Part shown: one piece after another, positions 55,495 through 64,000 of the stretch
Layout of the letters: each line of letters starts with the position of its first letter
Position numbering within the stretch: the stretch's first letter is position 1
Source: Marasmius tenuissimus
Lineage: Eukaryota; Basidiomycota; Agaricomycetes; Agaricales; Marasmiaceae
DNA: 64,000 bases
Assembly (NCBI GenBank): GCA_029532415.1
Contig: JAQOTA010000050.1
Location: forward strand, 3,596,001 to 3,660,000
Direction: 5' to 3'
Translations under genes and position numbers: made by a program
Notes under the pieces: model-generated
Told to the model about the DNA's origin: nothing
Database searches by the model: none
What the model saw: the letters and a program-made list of their open reading frames with translations, nothing else

Positions 55495-57324
55495 ATGTCA
55501 AAGCCCACGGCCAGAAGGAAAGTCTCAGGACGGCCTGATGATATTGACACAGGAATCGAGTACGCGGTCGTATTTTCTCAACCAAATGCTGCTTGACTAA
55601 ACTCATTTCCGTAGGCACGATCCCACTCACCATCTGACGGGCCCTTTCCTTCCCCAAACGTACGCGCAAACTCCAGCTCGAGTTACACTTAGTTCAGCTA
55701 TGCTCACTGTGGTGGTCCATTGATATATAGGCCCCTCGGATCCAATACTCCGGTCAGACAACCCTCTCCGCCTCCAAAACCTCAGGTCTCTCCTTGGATT
55801 CGTTGGGCCATAGACCCCCGTACGTCTCTGTCTACATGGAGGAAACATCTCACTCAACGGCCTTCACATGAACAGTTCTAGCGTTGAAGATCCTTGTCGT
55901 TCCTGTAGTGGCCTATCTCAATTGGGAACTCCTTACACCCTTTCTCACAAAACACGTACAACTTGCTCTGATTCCCTCTCTAAAATCGGCCAATGCCTCT
56001 CAGGAAATGTCAAACCCTTTTGCCCCGTTTTTCCTCCTCTCTAATCCAGTTTCGACGTCTTCTCCTGCCGACCCTCGATATGCCAAAAGCTGGGGAGACC
56101 TGATCTTCATTGCGTACCACATCGTGCTGCTCTCATGCATCAGACAAACCGTTACAGTCAAGATTTGTCGCCCTATAGCAAGATATTTCGGAATCAAGAA
56201 AGAGACAAAGCTAGACAGGTTCGGAGAGCAAGGATACGCAGTTGTTTATTTCGCGTTCATGGGCGCGTGGGGTTATGTACGTGTCGTTCATGCGCTCTCC
56301 GTGACTCCTTCGTTCAACATACACTACAGAGAATTATGAAAGAACTTCCTACCTTTTGGTACCGCACGGAATACTTCTGGATAGGAAAGTTCTTCTCGCG
56401 CTTGGTTGCCCCCTGAAGTAACGTTTTCCGACAGATTACCCCCACTGGGATATGAAGCCCGAGCTCAAGCGCTACTACTTGACCCAGATGTCGTATTGGG
56501 CCCAGCAGCTGTTGGTCTTGGCTTTGAAGCTCGAAAAGCCGCGGAAAGACTACAATGAACTTGTGGCCCATCATATAGTTACGATCTGGCTCGTCGGGTG
56601 AGTATCCCCTCCGCCCCTAACCCTTGTCGCGTCGGACTGATTGGGTCTTTAGCTGGAGTTACCTGGTTAACCTCACACTCATTGGAAACGCCGTGTACAT
56701 GAGTATGGACATACCTGACGCGTTCTTGGCGGTGCGTCTTCCCTGTCATCCCTATCAAATTGCTCTGATGAAAACCATTGTATAGTTCTCCAAAGTCCTG
56801 AACTACATACAGTGGGAGAGGGCTAAGGCGGTGTCCTTCGTTGTCTTCGTAGGTGTATGGACGTGCGTTTGTGTTTCATCTTCCGCCCGACAAGCATTCT
56901 AATTTCGCTGCAGGTACTTCCGCCACATTCTCAACTTTTACATCCTCTGGTCGGTCTGGTATCAATATGACTTAGTTCCGTCAGTGCATTCCTCTTCCAT
57001 GACCCAGCAATTGGCATGCTAACTCGCAGGCATCAGTACGACTTCGAGAGAGTGGATTTGGGAACAAGGCACCTATCTGGCTGGGTGGATGAGATACCAA
57101 ATCTTTGCCCCGTTGCTGCTCCTACAACTCCTCAATTTGTTCTGGTACTATCTCATCTGGCGAATCCTGGTCCGGTACGTGCCCACACACCCATTTTGAC
57201 CTTTTTGTACTCGTCGCTCACTGGCTTTACTCACAGAGCCATCGCCGCACCCACACAGGTTGACGACGACCGGTCTGACGATGAGGACGACGAACCAGTC
57301 ACAAAGAACGAAAAGAATGACTAA
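55495..57324 (+). CDS. LAG1: Ceramide synthase (LAG1/TLC domain)
   Basis: ER enzyme N-acylating sphingoid bases. The short first exon (MSKPTARRKVSGRPDD) and the second (HDPTHHLTGPFLPQTYAQTP) are cytosolic; WIRWAIDP opens the first membrane helix LKILVVPVVAYLNWELL. The TLC core has YFGIKKETKLDRFGEQGYAV, ELPTFWYRTEYFWI, DYPHWDMKPELKRYYLTQMS, then the Lag1 motif region DYNELVAHHIVTIWLVGWSY (the two catalytic His). MSMDIPDAFLAFSKVLNY follows, and the last helices read YLAGWMRYQIFAPLLLLQLL and NLFWYYLIWRI. The C-terminus is acidic (DDDRSDDEDDE). About nine exons. Confidence 0.94.
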
Positions 57325-57558
57325 ACATCATACAAAACTCGGTTTCATGAACGCAACACACGTATAATCCCAACATCGAATACCCCGCCTGCTATAGGCC
57401 TCACGGACATCTCATGAATCTGCGAAGTTAGGAGACGAATGTGTATCGTTGTATACACCGATGTAATGCCACATTTGTTCTACTTTACAGATAATCGCTA
57501 TATGTTACATTTGAGATCTTTATCAGTACAGATTGAGGTTCGCCACATCTACCACAAA

Positions 57559-59126
57559 TCAGCCAAGAAGACCCTCTTCGTCCGAAAAATCGCTGTTCTC
57601 CTGGTGGGGGTAGAAGTTGAGCTTCGCGGAACCTGGTACGACGCACTCAGGCCAGCGAGTGTCTCGTTGTGCGAGGAGTGTATCACCACCAGCCATTTCT
57701 TTGCATGCCATCATTGTGTACTAGAAGTGAACGAAGACTGTGTTGAGCTCTTCCGCACAGGATACCAGATTGATGTATGTACATACATGTGCATCGTTTC
57801 CAGCATTGTGGAGGAAGCGGGTGTCGATTTTGAGAAGGTCACAGACCTTCGCTAAGCCTCGGCGGTTTTTGCTTCCCTCCCCCTCCAGGGCAGCAAACAA
57901 ATCCGAAGTGTCAACGACATAGAGGCCTTTTTCTGGGGAAGTATCTGGTAGAACATAAGAGATGCCATCCAACGGAGCCTCCACCATCTTGGACTTCAGG
58001 TACCTGGACATGTGTAAGAGCCAAGGTTGACGCGATGGGGATGAATACCAACTTGATATCGCCGGAGGCGTCGTGGAAGACCAAAAACACAGCACCGAGA
58101 GATTGGTAGTGCTCAAGAAGTTCATGAACTCTCTTCTTGAACGTTGCTTTGGGGAGGATCTCACTCGTTCCAAAGATATAGTTCTAAGGAGACCAGGTTA
58201 CCTCAGTGTACAAAGTATGAACATCGGGGAGTGCACCGACCTTGCGGTTTTCCGCCACATATTTCCCGTTCAGATAGGTCTCATATTCCTTGACGATCCA
58301 ATGACCATCTACGTTCACCTCTTTCTCTCCCTCCCAACGTATCACACTGTAGCCAAACTCGGTGATTAAGTTGTGCTCCATCTCCCATGATTCGATGTCA
58401 ATGGCAAGAAAAACGTGCTTTTTCTCCTTGAACAGCCTCTGGACATGGTTGAAACCCTCGCGATAGGCTATTAGTCGAGGGCTTGATCCTTTCAATTTCT
58501 TGTTCTTCTTGTCAATCCCCTAGAGATATCGCCGACATGAGAGACAATAGGATCGAATCGTATAACCCGACAATACCTTGATTGCCCCGCGAAGGTCACC
58601 ACCTGTCTTGTAGACGACTTCGGTGATGAATCGAATATCGTCTCCATCTCCGTCACCGTGTAGTAGCAAACACTCGGAGTATGGAAGGGGGATTTCGGAC
58701 TCAGTCAACTTCATAGCATGGAGCCAATACCTAATGTAGTCCACTTGTTTAGAGGAGAACATCAGCCTTTCTTCGCCGGAGTGGAATGTTCCTGTCGAAG
58801 TGGCGTCAAGGTCAACCCCAATGTTCTGCCAATGTACGCACCGATATACATCTGCACACCGTCGACACCATCGACATGCAGCGGGTGGTCCGGATGTACA
58901 ATGGCATCGTGAGCTAAACAGATGATCTTCCATCGCATCCTGTCTAGAGTGAACGCGAAAGATGCTCATACCTAGAGTGGCTTTCAGGACTTGCCCGTCT
59001 TTTTCTGGCAGGACTTGCGCCCTGTAGTATGCATTAGAACACGACCTGTATTATAGGTTATTGAGCATACCATTCAAACCAGATGTCAGTGTATCGATAG
59101 TATCCTGTAATTATTGGCGCGGTCAT
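57559..59126 (-). CDS. Gfd2/YDR514C-like DEDD-type nuclease
   Basis: Member of the fungal Gfd2/YDR514C group, which has an RNase H-like fold; yeast Gfd2 is linked to mRNA export and its relative to chromatin. Start ATG 59124-59126 (MTAPIITGYYRYTDIWFEW). Exons then give CSNAYYRAQVLPEKDGQVLK, RMRWKIICLAHDAIVHPDH and TFHSGEERLMFSSKQVDYI. The nuclease domain begins HVFLAIDIESWEMEHNLITE (D and E), continues FGYSVIRWEGEKE, and ends with FLHNAGNDAHYTMMACKEMA, which carries the HxxxxD pair (His and Asp five residues apart). The last intron splits right after HNAGNDAH. Stop at 57559-57561. All expected acidic residues are present; enzyme activity is inferred. Confidence 0.83.
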
Positions 59127-59293
59127 GGTCGCGTTCTTGAAAGATTGACAATGAATGGTCGCTTGTCGCGCAGTACTTCGCAGTACTCGTCGCAGCATCA
59201 TCCTGTATTAGTCACAAAAGATTGCCCAATATGGTAATCCAACCTCAAAGCGTTTTGGACCTTCGACCTCGACGGTCATCTCTTCTCTTTTCT
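59127..59293. promoter_or_regulatory. 167-bp divergent promoter, Gfd2-like/CENP-A
   Basis: Start codons of the nuclease-like gene and the CENP-A gene are separated by 167 bp. No TATA box seen. Confidence 0.45.
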
Positions 59294-59959
<666 letters not shown>

Positions 59960-60245
59960 TATACCATTCATCTCACATCTTTACTTCACATATCACATAT
60001 CATTATGAACCTTGTACTAGTAATGGTGCGGTCTCGCATGTACGCTTTGTATGGTAATAGGCGACTTCTCAAATCTATAACGGAGTATTAGCTCTAGTCG
60101 AACGTTTCGCGGTGAAAGACAAGGGTCATATTAGATCAAGAGAGATTCACCGGAACCCGCAAGCTCAACAATGGCCACGAAGGGGTTCCTCACACCACGT
60201 TCTAGTCATCCCAGTTGGAACGGAATCATGGACTCACGATTGAGA

Positions 60246-61463
60246 TTAGGGTCGTCTTTTCAACTTCTTCGCCGAATGTGTTGGTTGGACTTGTGGTCCT
60301 TTAAGCGCGTCGAGTGCAGTGGCAGAACCTGACGTCGCTGCAGGGCGCCTAGGGGTTGGGGAAGATTCTGCTTGTGGTACCGCATCTCCCTCGTACAAAA
60401 GACGCTTCCTCCGCACATCCATGTATGCCAACACCCAGCTTTGTGACAGTCCGAACGCAGCAGACGTGACCCAGTATAAGCTGACTGCCTGTATATGTAT
60501 CAAAGAGGATCAATCAAAGTTCAGTTCAAGAGCTTCCATGTACTCACGCCAGGAGCGATGGCACCAAGGCCTATCCTTGCAACCGACAGTCCTCTCATGC
60601 CAGTCTTGATTATTTGCTTTGGGTCAATATGTCGCACACCTTGTTCCGCTGCGAGTTTCTCCTTCTTTTCGCGAAGTTCTTTCTGCATCTGGACCTCGTA
60701 TGAGTTAAAGACCCATGACGCAGCATCCACGTTGGCCATCGATAGCAGACCCAGGACTACTGGTAGTGTCATCGTTGGGTCGGGATGATTAAGTGTTGTG
60801 AGGGTCAAGAAAGATTCTGAGTCGAAGGGCGACGTTGGATCGACGGACAAACGCGCAAACATGACGGTCATAACGACAAAGACAGGCAATTGAGCCAGAG
60901 CTGGTGCCGCCATGGTGAGGATTGGACCGCAGTTGTGCACCGTGCACAGTTCCTTTCGACGAGCCTCCATCTGCCATGGTGGTGAGATCAATGTTCAAGC
61001 CAGAAATAGGCGAACCTCACTATTGCACGACACCGTTTATCGTGTATCTTTATGAGTTCCTCTTTTTCAGCGACAATTCTTTCCCGTTGCATGGCCTCAA
61101 ACTCTTGACGAGCGATGATAGGTTTCAGCTCGCGCAGCGCTGGGAGCACCTTCTCTTCAAGACGGTTGGCACGGTGTTTCGCCTATATATAATGTTGTTG
61201 TGAGATACATCTGAGCCTTGACTGTTGATGGAACTCACCCATATTGACGCAGGAAGCAAAGCAAACCGGGATAGAACGGTAACAAGTATGATAGTTACGC
61301 TGTACGCAGGCACATCTGGTGGGTAAGGGAGTGCGATGGCTAGGTCCAGAAAGCCATCACATAGGTTCTTGACAAAATACCGTCGTCCAAGTGATGCAGG
61401 AACATGGCGAGGACCACCTCGAAGCGGATGTAGTGGTCGTGAAAATGAAGCGCGACAAAGCAT
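60246..61463 (-). CDS. Mitochondrial inner-membrane insertase COX18 (Oxa1/YidC family)
   Basis: Predicted Oxa1/YidC-type insertase, most like Cox18, which exports the Cox2 C-terminal tail across the inner mitochondrial membrane. The presequence MLCRASFSRPLHPLRGGPRH is basic. First transmembrane region: FLDLAIALPYPPDVPAYSVT with IILVTVLSRFALLPASIW. The matrix loop continues with ALRELKPIIARQEFEAMQRE-type charged sequence and CTVHNCGPILTMAAPALAQL, then PVFVVMTVMFARL. The last helices are MTLPVVLGLLSMANVD and AVSLYWVTSAAFGLSQSWVL. The C-terminal tail is Pro/Ser/Lys-rich. Four or five exons. Oxa1 itself usually has a longer C-terminal coiled tail, so Cox18 is preferred. Confidence 0.85.
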
Positions 61464-61755
61464 GAACGAAACCGGCAATGAGCCAGTCACCTGAGCCCCA
61501 GCCTGAGTCTCCGGCAATTGTCCGTGAAGCTCTTCAAAGTCATATACATATCCGATACTTAGTTTACTATTCACCAAGAAATTGCGAGTTCAAGGACGAT
61601 ACGGGTTGTTCAATTGTTTTAGCAGTCCAAGCGCAGTTTTCTGGTGACAGCATAAGACGATAAAAAAATCATATGCAGTATGTGAAGCATATCATAGGTC
61701 CTACTAGCCATACACTTCTCATACAACGACTATACCCGAAACGTAGAGAACGTAT

Positions 61756-62531
61756 CTAGAAGATCATCTGGTGGGGGTATTGGCCTTTCGAGAGGCCGAA
61801 GGTCGAGTTGAGGTATTTGGCGAGGTGGTCGGTCTTCTTCACAGCAGCGAGAACGGCCTTGTCCACCTCCTTCTGGTCTGAGGTCTTCGACTCAGAAAGA
61901 GGCTCCTTTGCCTTGGGCTTGCCATCAGCAAAGAACTCCTCCTCAGCAGACTTCGAGCCCTTGGTGGCGGGTTTTGCGAAGTATGCGTCGTTAATTTTTT
62001 CGGCGGCCTGGAAATCGGATTGTCAGTTCAATGAGGGAAAAAAGCAGCTTCAGGAAGGAGACGCACAGCGAAGCCCTCAAGATCGATCTTGGTGGATGTA
62101 GCGATGACATAGGCCTGGTTCACTCTTCGCAGAGGAACACCGTTGACCTTGTAGGGACCGGTGACCAGCAACAGACCACTCTCCAACTGCTTCAAGAACA
62201 CAACCCTCTTCCCACGGAAGCGTCCAGCCAACAAAATGAGAACAGTTCCCGGCGTTATCGAAGAGCGTAATTGTGTAGGATTGGGAGTCTTGCGGCTCTT
62301 CTTGGGTTGACGGACATCCTCTGCAGGGTAGAATCGGGGGGCTTTGGATGTGGGGACCAGACGCTTTCCACCATTCTTTTCACCGCCTACTGTTTTCTCG
62401 ACAGTCTCCGGTGTAGGCTCTTCAGCCTTCTTTTCCGACTTCTTCGCGCCCTTGTAAAGACCACGCTTGGCGAAAACTTGTGAACGAGAGAGGCGGCCTA
62501 CACTGGGGGCGAGTTCTTTGCTTCTGGCCAT
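61756..62531 (-). CDS. RPL6: 60S ribosomal protein L6 (eL6)
   Basis: Large-subunit ribosomal protein. The first coding exon begins [20 protein letters not shown] and holds a Lys/Glu-rich N-terminal extension. The conserved core is [40 protein letters not shown] and [14 protein letters not shown]. After an intron at DLEGFA the second exon reads [20 protein letters not shown] and ends [14 protein letters not shown], the expected L6 terminus. About 237 residues. A 5'-UTR intron (62532-62581) ends exactly one base before the ATG. The gene is divergent from the pyrimidine 5'-nucleotidase. Confidence 0.95.
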
Positions 62532-62581
62532 CTGTGAGAAAGTCAAAAATAGTTTCAAAGGTTGAATGTCGCGATACGCAC
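62532..62581 (-). other. 5'-UTR intron of RPL6 abutting the start codon
   Basis: Minus-strand donor GTGCGT (62576-62581) and acceptor CAG (62532-62534) directly before ATG (62529-62531). Upstream leader contains TCCTCAAGAC at 62587-62596, as in the RPL36 leader. Confidence 0.6.
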
Positions 62582-62856
62582 CTTAAGTCTTGAGGACGGC
62601 GTTTCCGATGAGTAATGTGTGGGGAGTTCAGTATAGTTGCAAGGGGGTGGCTTGTCAACTGTGCAGTTTCATTCGGACAATGCCGAACACAAGTCTGGTA
62701 TGGTTAAGGTTAGGTTACCTAATCTTATTCTTCGGCGGCATCGGTCGATCTCTCATCGGGCGGCCGGAACCAAGATGGACCTCATTTTGACCTCATTGCG
62801 AACGCGCAGCTGCTTGACTGCACTCTACACCCATCTCAATTCTAGCACAGGGAAAC

Positions 62857-63849
62857 ATGACAGTACCCATTGGTATGGCTGCTCTTTGCTCTACTCGTCA
62901 CGCGTTCATATCCTCCTAGACAACCGGCCTATCGTCTGGTTCGACATTGACAACACTCTGTATTCTGCAAGTTCGCAGGTGTGTGGACATGGATTTGCAT
63001 CGAAGCTGATAAACTCATCCTTGCGAAGATCTCACATGCTATGGGAGTCAAGATACATGACTATTTCGTCAATCAGCTCGGACTCAGTCATGAAGAGGCT
63101 TCAAAGCTGCATCACAGTTATTATACTCAGTATGGTCTTGCGTTGGCGGGTCTGATCCGGCATCACCACGTAGGTAAAGTCGACAGCTATAACCTGAAGG
63201 CCGCTGCTGAGCATATTCTCTAGACCCGTTGGACTTCGACCGGAAATGCGATCAGTCACTCCCTCTAGAGGAGATGATTCATTACAAACCTTCACTTCGC
63301 AAATTATTCGAAGATATCGATCGGTCCAAAGTCCGTGTGTGGGCACTGACGAATGCGTATCGTCCTGTGAGTTTTCCGAATGGCAACTATAAAGACCCTG
63401 TCTGACAGTGCTCCTACAAACGTGACAGCATGCCGAGCGCGTCCTTCGAATCCTACACCTCGATGATCTGATAGATGGTCTCGTATACTGTGACTACGAG
63501 GCAAAAGATCTGACCAGCAAGCCAGGTCCTGTATATTACAAGAAGGTGCGCGTCCGTTGCTCGTCATGTGTGAAGGACACTGACAACCACATAGGCGATG
63601 GAGAAAGCGGGCGTTAGCGATCCCTCCAAATGTTATTTTGTAGACGACAATAAACGCAACGTCGAAGCTGCCCTAAACTTGGGATGGAAACATTCTGTTC
63701 ACTTCTGTGAGAAGGGTCTGGAGCATGTCGAGGGGGGAAAGGTCATGGAAATTAACTCGAAAACCCAAAACGATGGACAGGCCTTCACTGTGGTCAGCGA
63801 TCTGGAGGAGTTGAGACAGGTTTGGCCAGAAATCTTCCAGAGTACTTGA
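62857..63849 (+). CDS. Pyrimidine 5'-nucleotidase (SDT1/PHM8-like HAD phosphatase)
   Basis: Haloacid-dehalogenase phosphatase of the Sdt1/Phm8 type, hydrolysing pyrimidine nucleoside monophosphates. Motif I is WFDIDNTLYSASS (DxDxT), assembled from exon 1 (MTVPI) and exon 2. Cap region: GVKIHDYFVNQLGLSHEEAS, KLHHSYYTQYGLALAGLIRH, then DPLDFDRKCDQSLPLEEMI. Motif II is VWALTNAYRPHAERVL, motif III is the Lys in TSKPGPVYYKKAMEKAG, and motif IV is CYFVDDNKRNVEAALNLGW. Six exons, about 225 residues, stop at 63847-63849. All catalytic residues are present. Confidence 0.93.
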
Positions 63850-64000
63850 TAGAGGCCGCCAGACGTTTGTATATTAGAGTGTGTAGATCTGTAGATTCTT
63901 GTGCAGATACATATATGGGACTAGAACTTCGACCAGATTGCTGGGGTTGGCTCCCATGAGTGGACATACGTAATTACCAAACTTCATTCCACAACGAGTA
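63850..64000. other. 3' flank, end of window
   Basis: Probable 3' UTR of the nucleotidase gene; no other coding signal within the window. Confidence 0.4.

Overview
The window is a gene-dense nuclear segment of a filamentous fungus, most likely an Agaricomycete basidiomycete. Almost every gene is split by many short introns (about 50-60 bp, GT-AG, with short phase-preserving exons). Intergenic distances are small, both strands are used freely, and the protein set is eukaryotic and fungal: a trifunctional HIS4, an RNA-dependent RNA polymerase, a fungal arrestin-like protein and CENP-A. I modelled 31 protein-coding genes by joining exons on reading frame, splice signals and family conservation. 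I saw no tRNA, rRNA, CRISPR array, transposon or viral remnant.

Layout. 0.5-3.6 kb: ribosomal protein L36 and a VTT/TMEM41-like membrane protein, then a 2 kb pyrimidine-rich gap. 5.6-10.9 kb (minus): a calcium-regulated mitochondrial ATP-Mg/Pi carrier, an unknown basic protein and a TspO/MBR protein. 11-22 kb: core metabolism, with HIS4, pyruvate dehydrogenase E1-beta, a short-chain dehydrogenase, an ACMSD-type amidohydrolase, a membrane-anchored alpha/beta hydrolase and NAD-isocitrate dehydrogenase subunit 1. 22.7-27.7 kb (minus): a conserved fungal protein with an apparent frameshift, DCC1 (cohesion/RFC) and glutamine synthetase. 28-34 kb (plus): splicing factor SF3B2 and an arrestin with C-terminal repeats. 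34-43 kb (minus): heat shock transcription factor, RNA-dependent RNA polymerase and an ER J-protein. 43-48 kb (plus): Pol I factor RRN7/TAF1B and an unknown coiled-coil protein. 49-51.2 kb: a tandem pair of small, related, probably stress-induced genes. 51-64 kb: REX3 exonuclease, BRE2/ASH2, ceramide synthase, a Gfd2-like DEDD nuclease, CENP-A, COX18, ribosomal protein L6 and a pyrimidine 5'-nucleotidase.

Most genes are independent housekeeping units. Several divergent pairs share very short promoters (REX3/BRE2 93 bp, Gfd2-like/CENP-A 167 bp, J-protein/RRN7 207 bp). IDH1, PDB1 and GLN1 lie close together and connect the TCA cycle to glutamine synthesis, but nothing shows coordinated control.

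The most unusual part is the tandem pair at 49.2-51.3 kb. The two genes share promoter architecture (a TGACGTCA box exactly 38 bp before a TATA box), first-exon start, last exon and a 3'-UTR block. The middle exon differs completely: a conidiation-6-like motif in one copy and a Gly/His/Met-rich 18-bp tandem repeat in the other. Other points worth checking are a CENP-A with an H3K9-like tail motif and a long loop 1, an apparent frameshift at 23.33 kb, and a GC-AG intron in the short-chain dehydrogenase. I found no clear new multi-gene system.
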